This document shows positions 1 to 11,584 of a stretch of DNA of 64,000 bases, piece by piece. The stretch is from Papaver somniferum. Its lineage: Eukaryota > Streptophyta > Magnoliopsida > Ranunculales > Papaveraceae. Under the pieces are notes generated by a model. That model made no database searches, was not told the DNA's origin, and worked only from the letters and a program-made list of their open reading frames with translations. A program made the translations under genes and the position numbers. The stretch is from assembly GCF_003573695.1 (NCBI RefSeq), contig NC_039359.1:74662783-74726782 (forward strand). Direction: 5' to 3'. The stretch's first letter is position 1; each line of letters starts with the position of its first letter.

Positions 1-344
1 GAAACACTTAGATTGTACAAGGATGAATACAGATAAAAAATGATCCGAATAGTTTCGTATTTCTTGCATTGCCGACTTCTACATGAAAATGTAGGAATGT
101 CATACTACCCCGTACATCTACAGAAGTAGGCCTACCTGAATATACGTGTAAATGGTTGGAACGGTGGTGGTACTAGTTGAATGATCGGGTACCTGACTGA
201 AAAACTGTATAAATAACTCTAATTTAACAGATGTACTGCATAAATAACAACATTGTCAAATCCAAGCTCTATTCACTGGATGCTTTCAGACTTACAGTCC
301 ATGCAGACCAATGCAAATACCATCATACACAAACATACTGACTT
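1..344. other. No gene recognised (left edge)
   Basis: I see no coding frame, RNA gene or repeat that I can name here. The stretch is AT-rich and ends at an A/T-rich run near 340-365 that is probably the poly(A) end of the minus-strand LINE fragment to its right. Confidence 0.4.
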
Positions 345-835
345 TATTATTTTTTGATGCAAAGAATTTTTAAGAGAAAACTAAAAAATTAGAAATGTCA
401 TCCGGAGGTCCATCTGACCAATCTAAAGACACATGAAATTTCCTACTTAATTTAGCCGGGCAATCATCTGGTTTATTACCGTTTCTATTTAAGAATATAA
501 AGTTTCATTAAGTTTCTCTGCAGTATCTACAAGGACATCTGAGTTCGGCTGTGAGATGGTGTTGACATTTCCAGCATAAAATTCAATTATTCCTTTCAAG
601 CCTGTCTCCATCAATACATCCTTTAGCTCTAGCTCCCAGCACTAATTTACTGCATCACTTATAGCTATGCATTCTGCATTTAATGCCTTCCCTGAATCTC
701 CAATAAATTTGCTCTGCACCTCCTAAAGACACCTGCAAAATCTCTAATTTTTAATCCTATGCATGCTTGTTCATTAGCTTTAGTAAAAGAACCATTATCC
801 GCTCAAACTGTATTTTTTTATATTCATTTTAGAGA
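345..835 (-). pseudogene. LINE RNase H-domain fragment, decayed
   Basis: Read on the minus strand, short frames match the plant RVT_3-type RNase H domain found at the end of LINE ORF2. A stretch resembling NGSFTKANEQACIGLKIRDF lies near 795-735 and holds the start of the first catalytic strand. A piece resembling NAECIAISDAVN follows near 680-650, and a tail resembling WSDGPPDD near 425-395 is typical of the end of these proteins. Several stops and frame changes separate the pieces, so the copy is dead. An A-rich run (in minus-strand sense) at about 365-345 fits the LINE 3' tail. I could not find a convincing target duplication. Confidence 0.6.
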
Positions 836-2388
836 GTGGTTGTTCTTAATATGTCCTGGCTTTCTAGCGAATGACTACATAAATAATGTTGCAGTATACG
901 CGCATAAATAATGATGGTAAAGTAACAATGTAGTACCTGCATAAATAGTGCCGGGAAAAAAATTGATTACCTGCAATTTTAATTCATACGACGTCTTACA
1001 GATGTGTAGTAGCATATTCTCGACTCGGTTGTAGAAAGGGAAAGAGATGAGCAATAATGGATTTCACATTAGTCGGTTGTTGACATGTTGTCCCTGTATC
1101 CATTTCAAATCCAATATATCATAAGCAATCTAAGTTAGTTCTGGGTTACCTAAATTTTAGGAAAAACAACTAATGATGAAGGAAGATTAGGACCCCAATC
1201 TGGTGAGCAAGCCTGAAATATGAGAATCTAGTCTTTACTTTGAACATTGCACTTAAAAAAATTTGTATCTTAAGGCAAAGACAGAGATAACATAGTAGCA
1301 ACTCTACTTCAGCAGGAAAAACGTACAATAGATCACATAGTACAAGGATTTCTAGTATTACAAGTACTTGCAAAATCAAAAGTAAAAACCTGAATCCAAA
1401 GATATGAGAGCGAAAGTTCATGTCACTGGCAACTCAAATAAATCAGAAACAATGTAGTGTGTATGAAGGTTTGCTTTACCTCATACTGCCCAAGTCTTTA
1501 CCATTTCCATGGGATTGTACTTGCACTACCCATGTCTAAATTGATAATCCCCTTGAACAGAAGGATCTCTATCCCTGAAGTAGAGACGAAAAGAACATAA
1601 CAAACTGCATCATTATCATACTTTGCATTACTCTTCATAGTCTAAAGTTAAATCTCAAAATATACATTGACATCCATAAAAAAAACATTCGAGTATGAAC
1701 CTCTGTAATAGTAGCACAATGTTTTTCCAGAAAATGGGTTTTCAATCAAAAAATAAAAAGTAACAGCATTAGTATCAATGAACTGATCTTGGCTGCAACA
1801 ATTTAGTTGAAAATAGACTTGGTATATGACAATGATACAAATTAGATCACTATGGTATTAATTGATTTTTTATCAATCATATGTTCTTCATAATATCTGA
1901 ATCACCTGAACAATTATGTTTATCAAACCATAATTAAAAACAACTGATTCCACATTACACTGAAACCCTGTAATTTTGATTACACATGCAACTGGAAGAA
2001 CCCTACGTATCAATGGAAACACCCTAAACCCATTTGACCTAATTCCCAATGGAGAAACAGAAACAAAATAAATCAAACCTGTCTCAAGATAAGTGATATA
2101 CCATGAACTGATTGCAGTTTTCTAATTAGTGATATACCCTATGTTTTATACTTGCAGTGATATACCTAAGTGTTACAGTGCAAATGTTTAATAAACACTA
2201 TCGTAATTAAATCTGTTGGAACCTTCGTTCCATACCAACCCAACTCAAATTTTGAACAATAACGGTAGTAGTTCACCATCAATTGGACAATTGGATTAAG
2301 TTAAAACCATCTTCCATCCATTGATTAGCACCCAGAACATCTTGGACAGAACTCGACAGAGTTGGAGAAGAAACTGGATTTCTATAAG
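836..2388. other. No gene recognised
   Basis: About 1.5 kb of AT-rich DNA. The short open frames on the minus strand (for example around 1170-1421 and 1888-2076) are of low complexity and show no family resemblance. The TTG-started frame that enters the LINE at 2321 probably begins in flanking DNA by chance. A shorter match to the LINE target site (11 bases) also occurs at 2299-2309. Confidence 0.4.
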
Positions 2389-2403
2389 AGAGTTAAAACC
2401 ACC

Positions 2404-3616
2404 TGTTGATCAGCTTATCTCGCAGGATGAAGGTAAACGGAATGTAGATATGTTAAAGATGTTATTTGATGATGATACTGTCAAGGATATCTGTGACATA
2501 AGAATTCCAGACGAGGGTAAAGACATTTTAAGATGGAAACCGTCTTATAATGGTTTTTTTAGTTTTAAAACTGCCTATAAGGCCATTATGGATGACCTTC
2601 ATAGTCATGAGATTGTTGTTTTTCCATGGAAAAAGTTCTGGAGAATGGATATTCCACGGAAAATCAAGCATTTTTTATGGAAATGTGTCCAAAATTGTCT
2701 GACTGTTAGGAGCAAACTAGCTAGGTATGCTTCCAATGTAACTAATACTTGTCCTTTGTGTGATTCTTGTGCTGAAATTGTTAACCATTTGTTATTTGAT
2801 TGTCATGTTTCTAGAAATCTGTGGATAGCTGTTGATCCTAATTATGCAGGCCTACTTAATGGTAAACAGATTAATGAATTGCTCACTGGATGGTTAGATA
2901 GTAATAACAATGGAAGTACAACTATTCCTACATGCATCAGAATTGTCAGTTTTACTTTATGACACATTTGGAAACTTAGATGTGCTGTAGTTTTTGATAA
3001 TGCAAGTGTTAATATTATGAATACTGTGAGTCTCATCAATAGAGATATCTCTGATTGGGTAAGTAATTCTCAGAACCTTAGAACTGTCTCTCCTAACTCA
3101 ATTACAGGTCGAGATAGATCACATTGGCAACTGCCAGAAGAAGGATTTGTTAAAATTAATTTTGATGGTTCTTTTGTCAAGGAAACTAAGCATATGGGTA
3201 TTGGACTGACTATGTTTTCTGTAACAGGATCATGTGGAGGTGCAGTTGCAGAAGCTGGGATAGGTCAAGACGAGGAGCAAGCGAAAGCTCTTACTGCATT
3301 GGAAGGAATTAAAATGGCGCAAGGAGCAAATGTACAATGCCTGCACTTGGAAGGATATAGCTCCAATGTGGTTAAAGCTATTAATGGGGCCAATGGATTA
3401 GTTAAATGGACAAATAATAATATTATCCGTGATTGTAAAACTCTTCTAAGGAATTTTCAGTCTTGGAAAAGCACATATGTGCATAGGGAGTCAAATGAGG
3501 TTGCTAATTATCTGGCCAAAAAAGCCAGAACAACTAGAACAAACTCAAGTATGTTTTATTCTTTTCCCAGTTGGTTTAAAACTCTCGTAAGAGAAGAGTT
3601 GGATGTTACGATTTAA
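2404..3616 (+). pseudogene. LINE ORF2 C-terminus: zinc-binding and RNase H domains
   Basis: One reading frame runs the whole length, broken by a single TGA at 2960-2962. Upstream is the reverse-transcriptase zinc-binding domain (zf-RVT), with KHFLWKCVQNCLTVRSKL followed by the CPLC...HLLFDC metal-binding block at about 2752-2802. Downstream is the RVT_3-type RNase H domain, with KINFDGSF at about 3152-3175 carrying the first catalytic aspartate. The late catalytic motif reads NEVANYLAKKA at about 3494-3526, with asparagine where aspartate is usual. The premature TGA sits where this family usually has tryptophan. The reverse transcriptase and endonuclease regions are absent, so the copy could not move itself. 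Confidence 0.8.
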
Positions 3617-3661
3617 ATCTTCCATAAAATTTATCTTTCCAATTAAAAAAAGAAAAAAAAA
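2404..3661 (+). mobile_element. 5'-truncated LINE with target duplication
   Basis: A LINE insertion cut at its 5' end, keeping only the end of ORF2 and an A-rich tail at 3643-3661. A perfect 15-bp direct repeat, AGAGTTAAAACCACC, lies at 2389-2403 and again at 3662-3676 directly after the tail, as expected for target-primed insertion. The LINE protein similarity also begins at about 2404 (residues VDQLI), which agrees with this boundary. The same family appears to have supplied the fragment at 18481-18843, because both RNase H frames share the DEEQ stretch and the same order of blocks. Confidence 0.8.
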
Positions 3662-3676
3662 AGAGTTAAAACCACC

Positions 3677-4090
3677 ATTTCCTATCAAGTATACCGACCA
3701 AACCTGTTTGAATCTAACCTAACTAGAGAGTATTTAACTTAACTCGACTGTTGAGGGCAGGGTTGGTATGAATTGGATCAACTAAGTGGACGGGTTCAGC
3801 TGAGTCCAACTCGCACATGGTTGTTAGGTTTTTGAAGAGTTGGAATGTGAGCGAACCTTTCCGTGGAATAGTCAATTTTCTTGAGGTTCGCTCAAAAAAA
3901 TAGTTATGATAAAAAGGAAAAGGAAACGGTTGTGCTGGAACTTAATTGAGCAATTCCTTATTATTATTATTATACCGAAGGCTTTGCAAGGCAAATTGAT
4001 TCGGTAAGGTCCTTCAGAAATTTTCAATATTAATCAGCAAATTGAAACATCATGATACGAGGTCACCATATGAGCTCCTTAAAGTTCCCG
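3677..4090. other. No gene recognised
   Basis: Intergenic DNA between the LINE target duplication and the 5-bp target duplication of the chromovirus. There is no coding frame or recognisable repeat. Confidence 0.5.
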
Positions 4091-4095
4091 GATTC

Positions 4096-4392
4096 TGTTG
4101 CGGTGCCAACCCCTATTTCCTCTATTACACTTAGCTTATTTGTTTGGTATTTATTTTCCTTACGCAGTTTCCTAGTTTAACAAGTTTCTTTAGTTAGTTT
4201 GCTTTCTTATCAAGTTTGTTCAGCTATATATAGCTCGACCCTAAGCTTGTAACTTATCAGTTAATCAATATTAAGAAGTTGTTACGTAAATTCTCAAAGG
4301 CAGAGGCTGCTCGCCTAGTTCAAAGGGCTTTATCTTTGTTTTTGAGTTCTTTTGCTAGCTCATCTCCAATGTAAAAGTTTAGAACCCTAACA
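4096..4392 (+). repeat. 5' LTR of chromovirus
   Basis: The 297-bp LTR starts TGTTGCGGTGCCA and ends GAACCCTAACA. A TATA-like CTATATATAGCTC at about 4223-4235 probably marks the promoter. Confidence 0.92.
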
Positions 4393-4455
4393 CCTGGATC
4401 AGAGCAGGTCGATTCACATTCAATTTTCACCCAATTTTTTTCTTTCTATAATACA

Positions 4456-6054
4456 ACGGGTCATGATTATACAGAGAACCTTAAGTCAGTAAACGAGAGT
4501 GTGACTAACCTGGATAAAACAGTTGATGACTTCATAAAGGCCATGGCAACACAAAAGCTTGAGGAACAAGAGTGTAACAAAACCAAGAAAATCTATAAGC
4601 GTCAGCAACGGGAGGAAGAACGAATTGCTCGTAAGCGGGAACTCAAAGAGAACAACACAGTTCTAACAACCGCTCTCACCACAGCAATAACATCTGCTCT
4701 CACCACACAGCTGACTCAAACTACCACCACTATCAATACCCAACTTGATGCTTCACTTCGTTCAGTTTTTGCTGATTATATGCCTCAGCTGAGTCAAAAT
4801 AATGGCCATGATGCTCCTCCACCTCCACCCCCAACTGGTGGTCAACCAATCCCTGCCAGAGCCAATACAATCAATCTAAAGTTCCCTACCTTTGATAAAG
4901 ATGATCCTGATTGATGGATCTTTACTGCTGATAAGTATTTCAGTGTTCACCAAGCTGATGATGCTCTTAAAATCACTATTGATGCTTCTAGTCTGAAGGG
5001 TGATGCTAATGTGTGGTATCGTTGGAAGCAAACTGAAGTCACCATTGTGACATGGTTGGAGTTTTGTGCTCATCTTCGTGCACGTTTTGCACCTGAAAAG
5101 TTTGTCGATGCTCGTCTGGTTATTAGTACAATTAATCAAGTAGGTACAGTAAGGGAGAACGTACCTGTTTTTGAGAGGTTATTGAATTTTGTTGATTTTC
5201 CAGATGATTACTTGATCAGCTGTTTTATTCGTTCTCTCAAACCTCATATTGGTAGTGTGGTTAAATTGCTTGCACCACAAACTTTGAATGAAGCCTTTAC
5301 TAAGGAAATTCATCAAGAGGAATCTTACGCAACAGTTACTAAGTTTAATACACGCCAACCTTATCGTCCGCCTCCACTTCGAAGTGACGCATCAACCTCT
5401 ACCACTCCAATCAAGAAGCTGACACTTCCTCCAGGTTATAAGAAGCTTACATGGGAAGATATGAAAGAAAAACGCGAGAAAGGTATTTGTTTCAATTGTG
5501 ATGCTCCTTTTAAATCTGGTCATGTTTGCCCTAATAAGCCAAATTCTTTGCTTTTGGAGATGCATCCTACTTCTGTTGAAGATGTTGTTGAAGTTGAGGA
5601 TATCACAGATGACCAACAAATTCATGAGGATCCTCCTACTCAGGAATCATCCCCAGCTATTTCTTTGAACTCACTTTTAGGATCTACATTTCCTAATACA
5701 ATGCGAATTACTGGATATGCAAAAGCTAGACCCCTCACAATTCTTTTGGATTCAGGATCTACGCATAAATTTTTGCATCCTAGCATAGCTAAGAAATGTG
5801 GCTTTGTGGTTTCTTCTACTACTGATGCTTTACGTGTAACAGTGGGTAACGGAGGTCATCTTGAAACTAAGGGTATTTGCACTATCCCTATCAACTTGAA
5901 AGGTACAGTTTTTCATATTGATTTCCATCTATTATATATTAGTGGTTGTGATGCGTTTTTGGGAATCCAATGGCTTCGAACATTGGGAGTTATTACTTGG
6001 GATTTCGGAAAATTGACAATGCAATTCAGCATTCAAGACACTATCCTAACATGA
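4456..6054 (+). pseudogene. Chromovirus gag and protease region
   Basis: This is the first part of a single gag-pro-pol frame. The retrotransposon gag domain spans about 4880-5330. A gag zinc knuckle of the plant Ty3 type (CFNCDAPFKSGHVC) lies near 5489-5530. The aspartic protease active site LLDSGSTHKFL is near 5740-5775, and the typical block FLGIQWLRTLG is near 5956-5990. A TGA at 4912-4914 interrupts gag where a glycine codon is usual, and a second TGA at 6052-6054 separates protease from pol. The likely start codon reads ACG at 4456-4458, one change from ATG, so initiation may also be lost. All three lesions point to a dead copy. Confidence 0.88.
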
Positions 6055-8991
6055 ACTGGAAATCAATCATCATCTATAATGATTATGGATGTATCTCTCA
6101 TGCAACGTTTATTATCTACTGAGAATGATGGATTTCTGTTAGAACTAGTTGCACTAAATACTTTTGCCGCCAAACAATCATTGTCGCCTGGAATTCAGCA
6201 GCTGCTATCAAATTTCAGTGATATTTTTTCTACTCCAACATCACTACCTCCAGAACGTGTTCAAGATCATAAAATTTCTTTACTACCAGAAACTGGACCT
6301 GTGAATGTACGTCCATACAGTTATCCACACTTTCAGAAAGACGAAATTGAGAAAATCGTAGATGAACTGCAACAAGATGGGTTTATACGGCCTAGTTATA
6401 GTCCTTTTTCTTCACCTATTCTTATGGTTCGGAAGAAAGACGGTTCGTGGCGCATGTATGTAGACTACCATGCTCTTAATAAGATAACCATCAAAGATCG
6501 TTATCCAATCCCAGTTGTAGACGAATTATTGGATGAATTGTATGGTGCATATTTATTTACCAAGCTGGATTTACGATCGGGTTATTACCAGATTTGCGTT
6601 CATGAAGCCGACACTCTAAAGACAGCTTTCTGTACGCATGATGGCCATTATGAATTTTTGGTCATGCCCTTTGAATTATCCAATGCACCAGCAACTTTTC
6701 AGAGTTTAATGAATGAAATATTCAGGCCTTACTTACGCAAGTTTGTGTTGGTTTTCTTCGATGATATTCTGATATGTATTAAAAATTATGATACTCATAT
6801 TCAACATCTAGAGATGGTGTTTGAGATATTAAGACAGTATAAATTATTTGTTAAGGAATCCAAATGTTCTTTTGCACAAAATTTTGTTGGTTATCTAGGC
6901 CATGTAATTTCGTCTGATGGTGTTTCCGTCGAACCAGAGAAGATAGAATGCATTCTTTCTTGGAAGATTCCTTCAACAGTCAAAGAACTTAGAGGTTGTC
7001 TAGGCTTGGCTGGCTATTATAGAAAATTTGTGAAAGATTTTGGGAAACTTAGTGCTCCTTTAACTCAACTTCTTAAGAAGGATGCATTTAAGTGGACAGA
7101 AGAAGCAACTGCTGCTTTCAAATCATTACAACATGCTTTAACTACTACGCATGTTCTTATGCTACCTGATTTTTTAAAAGAATTCTATTTAGAGTGTGAT
7201 GCTTCTGGTGGTGGTATTGGTGTTGTATTAATGCAATCTGCACGACCTGTAGCTTTTTACAGTAAGCCCTTATCTGGTAAGAATCTCAACTTATCTGTTT
7301 ATGACAAAGAAATGCTTGCTATTGTCTCTGCAGTAAATAAGTGGAGACCCTATTTGCTTGGTCGACATTTCAAGATTTATACAGATCATAGAAGTTTGAA
7401 ATACTTTTTGGATCAACGTCTTTCTTCCATTGAACAACAGAAGTGGGTTTCAAAATTATTGGGATATGATTATGAAATCATTTATCGCAATGGCTCAACA
7501 AACAAAGCTGCAAATGCCTTGTGTCGACTTGTTAATCCACAATTATTGGCAATAATTGCACCCATTTTCTCTGGCGTAGATGACATTATTGTGGGATGTC
7601 ATAATGATCCAGCTTTACGTGCATTAATTGATCAGTTGCAACTCAACCCTAATAGTAAACGTCATTATTCTTACGTAAATGGTGTGATGCATTATAAAGG
7701 AAGAATTGTGGTTGTTTCTTCTTCAGAATGGTATAAAAAACTTCTTCATGATTTTCATTCTACTCCATTGGATGGTCACTCTGGTTATTTGAGAACTTTC
7801 AAGCGACTGCAGCACAATTTTCACTGGTATGGCATGAAACATTCAATTAAGGAATATATTTTACATTGTGAGACTTGTCAACGTAATAAGACAGAAGCTG
7901 TGGCTCCTCCTGGCCTTTTAATTCCTCTTCCAATACCTTTTGATGTTTGGATTGACATCTCTATGGATTTCATAGACGGCTTTCCACTTTCTCATGGTAA
8001 GACTTCCATCTTGGTAGTTGTTGATCGTCTCACCAAATATGCGCACTTTGTTCCATTATCTCATCCATATTCTGCAAGCACCATAACTGATGTATTTGTG
8101 CGCGAGGTAGTGCGTCTACATGGAATGCCAAAGACCATCACAAGTGATAGAGACCCTATATTCATGAGTAATTTTTGGGAAACTTATTTTACAATGCAGG
8201 GCACACAACTATGCAAGAATTCAGCTTATCATCCTCAAAGTGATGGCCAAACAGAAGTGACAAATCGTACACTGGAGTGTTATCTTCGATGCTTTGCAGG
8301 AATGAAACAAAAAGGTTGGTTTAAGTGGTTAGCTTGGGCCGAGTGGTGGTATAACACCATCTATCACTCTGACATTAAGATGACTCCATATGAAGCTCTT
8401 TATAGCCGCCCTCCACCAGTAATTTCAGCTTATTTACCTGGATCAACCCCTATGCATGATGTGGATTTGAACTTACGTGCCAGAGATCACACAATCAAGC
8501 TGTTAAAGTCTCATTTGTCTGTTGCACATGATCGAATGACGAAATATGCTGACTCCCATAGAACTGACCGACAATTTTCAGTTGGTGATTTTGTTTATCT
8601 ACGTCTCCAACTTTACAGACAGATAACAGTTTCTAATCAGTCTTTTTCAAAGCTATCACCCTGTTTTTATGGTCCATTTAAAGTTCTTGAGAGAATTGGA
8701 ACTGTGGCATATAAACTGGACTTTCCTAGCATTAGTAAAATACATCCAGTTTTTCATGTATCTCAATTAAAACTGAAGTTAGGCACTACTTCTACTGTTG
8801 AAGCCTCATTGCCTGACATTATTGATTATGATAAATGGGAGCCGGGAGAAATTTTGGACAGGCAGATATATAAGAAGGGAAACAAAACTGCTACAAAGTG
8901 GTTGATCAAATGGAAGGGACATTCCAGAGATGATGCAACTTGGGAAGATGCTTATGATCTTGTTGCCCGCTTTCCACAATTAGAGGCTTGA
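6055..8991 (+). pseudogene. Chromovirus pol: RT, RNase H, integrase, chromodomain
   Basis: In the same frame as gag, this region has no internal stop. The reverse transcriptase active site reads VFFDDIL near 6748-6770. RNase H follows (LECDASGGGIG near 7191-7225). The integrase has a HHCC zinc finger (about 7760-7880, ending CETC) and an apparently complete D,D,E triad (MDFID, TSDRD, QTEV). A chromodomain closes the protein (WLIKWKGHSRDDATWEDAYD near 8905-8960); in this clade it is thought to direct integration to heterochromatin. Several unusual residues at conserved sites (VDYHAL, PFELSNAP, AANALCRL) fit G-to-A decay. The full set of domains survives, but the upstream stops would prevent normal expression. 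Confidence 0.9.
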
Positions 8992-9020
8992 GGACAAGCC
9001 TTGTTTTAGGCAGGGTGGGA

Positions 9021-9316
9021 TGTTGCGGTGCCAGCCCCTATTTCCTCTATTACACTTAGCTTATTTGTTTGGTATTTGTTTTCCTTACACAGTTTCCTAG
9101 TTTAACAAGTTTCTTTAGTTAGTTAGCTTTCTTATCAAGTTTGTTCAGCTATATAGCTCGACCCTAAGCTTGTAACTTATCAGTTAATCAATATTAAGAA
9201 GTTGTTGAGTAAATTCTCAAAGGCAGAGGCTGCTCGCCCCAGTTCAAAGGGCTTTAACTTTGTTTTTGAGTTCTTTTGCTAGCTTATCTCCAGTGTAAAT
9301 GTTTAGAACCCTAACA
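9021..9316 (+). repeat. 3' LTR of chromovirus
   Basis: The 296-bp partner of the LTR at 4096-4392. By eye there are about a dozen substitutions and a two-base length difference in the TATA-like run. Confidence 0.92.
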
Positions 9317-9321
9317 GATTC

Positions 9322-9919
9322 ACCGAATGGGTCGATGATTTTGGGTACTATATGTTGACCCTTTCTACCTTTTGCATAATACGAAAGGGATGATCTTGAA
9401 TTCCTCTTTCCAGCTTGTGGTGCTCTATGTTCTCAAACTTAATTTGATGGAAGGATTAAGGTAATGATTCAATGTTTTCTTTTTGAGCAGTTAAAATGTT
9501 GTTTGGAGATCGAGCGCAAGGATTGACATCTTTTGCTTGTGAGTCCCATCATTGCATAATGTTTATATCTACTTTGCTGCTACAGAGAACCTCAAAGCTG
9601 GTCCTAGAAAGGTTTTTTTTTTATCGCTGACTAGATGAGTCCGAAGGCTATTAGTCGAATGCTGAAAATGTAACCTATCTATAAGATGTGCTGCAAGCTT
9701 CTCACTGTCAAGTCTTTTTGGTAGTACAATTTTTTTTTGTTTGAACATCTACAGGTGCTCCATGTGCGTTCTACCATTGTGTGCTGGAGAGCAAATCATT
9801 TCTCATAAAATGACTGTCATTGGACAGTTCTTGAACTGTATGAAAGAGCACACCTATAGGTACTGCTAAATTGTAGTCCATTAGTATTTAGCTCCTGTTA
9901 CCCGCTAAACTGGTTATGC
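9322..9919. other. No gene recognised
   Basis: Flanking DNA right of the chromovirus. I see no convincing coding frame. A short inverted repeat (GACTA ... TAGTC) near 9625-9655 was examined as a ribozyme and rejected. Confidence 0.4.
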
Positions 9920-11293
9920 GTGTTCAAAACCAACCTTGATTGCGATTCCCAACAACTTTTCTATTTCAGTCTCCTCTTTTCAGCTTCAGATCCTTGTTTG
10001 TTAAGGTCCATACTTCACATTTACAGCACCCTCTCCATTTTGTTAAAAATCTTATTACCGTTGAACAAAAACGAAGTTTCGAAGTCTAGGATAGAATCCA
10101 CTAGTACTACTAGGAGAGCCTTACGGAGAGCCTGGATCCGCGTTTGGTCTCGGAGTAGACTCCAAAGCTCTTTAACCAAACCGGACCATGGTCAGCCCTT
10201 CCTAAAGCCGAAGGTCACGACTTGGCGCGCGTCGCTTGATGAATTAGCATGCAAAGGCAGCGTTAAGCGCTCGTTGATAGCAAGAGAGTGCCGCGAACAT
10301 CCAGATGTCTTGTGTATAGGTAGTAGCATTGAGCTAGATCCTGACAGCCCTGATTTTGATCAGAAAGATGAGGAACTTAAAGAAAGCCTCCTGATCAAGT
10401 TTCAATGTGATGATAGTTTTGAAGATATTGACTCTCACAGCGATGAGCAAATCTGGGTTCCAACAAATTCTCGTTGGTTACGTTATTGTTTGGATATGTC
10501 CCAAGTGAAAGCTGCAGAAGCCAACTTTTTTGAAATTTACACCGATGGTTTTTACTGTGAGGATGGAAATTCTGGTTGTGGAGCTATTTTACGAGATAGT
10601 TGTCATAGACCGATAGTTGCTAGGTCTAAGGTTATTCCTAAAGAGAAATGTGTCTCACCATTTATCTACAGTTGCAAGGGATTGCATTAGGGGTAAAACT
10701 TGCCAAGAAGTATAATGCTTTTCCCGTCTATTTCCACTGCCCATCTTAAAAAGTTTCTGACTTTGTAAGTTATAATTGGGGATACGTGTTACTGTAGTCG
10801 CAAACGGGTAACTGTCTTAAATCAGTGCAAAGCTTGTTCGTTACAGCAGATGTGTATAGACGACCAAAAAGACCGTGATGAGGCTTTTGAGCTCATTATA
10901 GATACTTTATCCGAGCTTAAGAGTTTTGGTATTCCTTGGTTCGATGTGCCCAGCAAAAGAAATGAAGCTGCGTATTTGGTGGCACAGCTTCGAGAAGATA
11001 AGGAGTTGAAACTAAGGGGAATCGGTGAGTGGGAAAAATTATGGGCATTCTCTATGGAGAAGTCTTTGGTCACTTTTTCAAGTAAGCTAGTACGTGCGTT
11101 CTTAAGATTACTGCTGCATGTACGTCCGCCCTATGTTATTGTTTACTATTCGTATTTAGTTACTGAAACTATCAGTTGTTTAGAACATGATGACCAACCA
11201 ACGGGATATACTTTGAATGTTCTGTATAGACCAAGCAAAGTGAAGTTTCTAAGAAATCCTAGCACCGATGATATTGGCATATTGCTGATGTAA
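9920..11293 (+). pseudogene. RNase H-like (RVT_3-type) gene, broken
   Basis: The frame at 9920-10690 ends with a recognisable start of an RNase H-type fold: FEIYTDGFYCEDGNSGCGAI near 10530-10590, where DG is the usual first catalytic position. The next block continues past a TAG at 10688-10690 as GVKLAKKYNAFPVYF. A second open frame, 10850-11293, carries the end of the domain (DVPSKRNEAAYLVAQLRED near 10945-11000), where this family normally has N..AD..A. The pieces are out of register, so this is either a decayed gene or a gene with introns I cannot place. The 5' part of the frame (9920-10080) has little coding character, and 10080-10310 is distinctly GC-rich. The domain may be a stand-alone plant RNase H-like protein rather than a LINE, since I see no zinc-binding domain or poly(A) tail. 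Confidence 0.45.
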
Positions 11294-11584
11294 TTTGTGG
11301 AAAATATGATGAAAGGGTAAGTCAGTAAGAATATCTTTGAATTGGCCTTCCTTTTCCATCCCATGCAAATAGCATGGCCACTGACAAAACAGAATTGCTG
11401 ATGATCACATTGTAGTAGTACTTATTTTACCAACAAAATTTGAAAACTACCACACAAAAAAATCATTATTATCTTCCGATTGATATTAGCTAGCCCATAA
11501 ACTGATACAGGGTACCCAGAAAATTAAGTCAATAATTCTACTAGTACTTATTTAACAAACCCATCTTTGTTAAGTTCATAATTA
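11294..11584. other. 3' flank of the MYB gene
   Basis: AT-rich DNA between the RNase H-like remnant and the stop codon of the minus-strand MYB gene. It probably contains the MYB 3'UTR. No other feature is seen. Confidence 0.4.

Larger units (their letters stand above)
4096..9316 (+). mobile_element. Complete Reina-type Ty3 chromovirus, inactivated
   Basis: A full-length LTR retrotransposon of 5.2 kb. Two near-identical LTRs (297 and 296 bp) begin TGTTGCGG and end CCTAACA. The element is flanked by the 5-bp duplication GATTC at 4091-4095 and 9317-9321. A degenerate initiator tRNA-Met primer site (TGGATCAGAGC, one base shorter than the canonical TGGTATCAGAGC) is at 4395-4405, and a purine-rich tract (AGGCAGGGTGGGA) ends at 9020. 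Domain order is gag, protease, reverse transcriptase, RNase H, integrase, chromodomain. The short LTRs, overall size and C-terminal chromodomain fit the Reina clade. By eye the LTRs differ at about a dozen sites, so the insertion is not recent. Confidence 0.93.

Noticed and set aside
2299..2309. AGTTAAAACCA as the 5' target duplication of the LINE
   Set aside because: A longer 15-bp perfect match at 2389-2403 sits exactly where LINE similarity begins, so the 11-bp match is probably coincidence.
9620..9665. Hammerhead-ribozyme-like words (GATGAGTCCGAAGG ... GTCGAA)
   Set aside because: The required CUGANGA core is not matched and the closing GAAA is imperfect; only a 5-bp stem (GACTA/TAGTC) forms.
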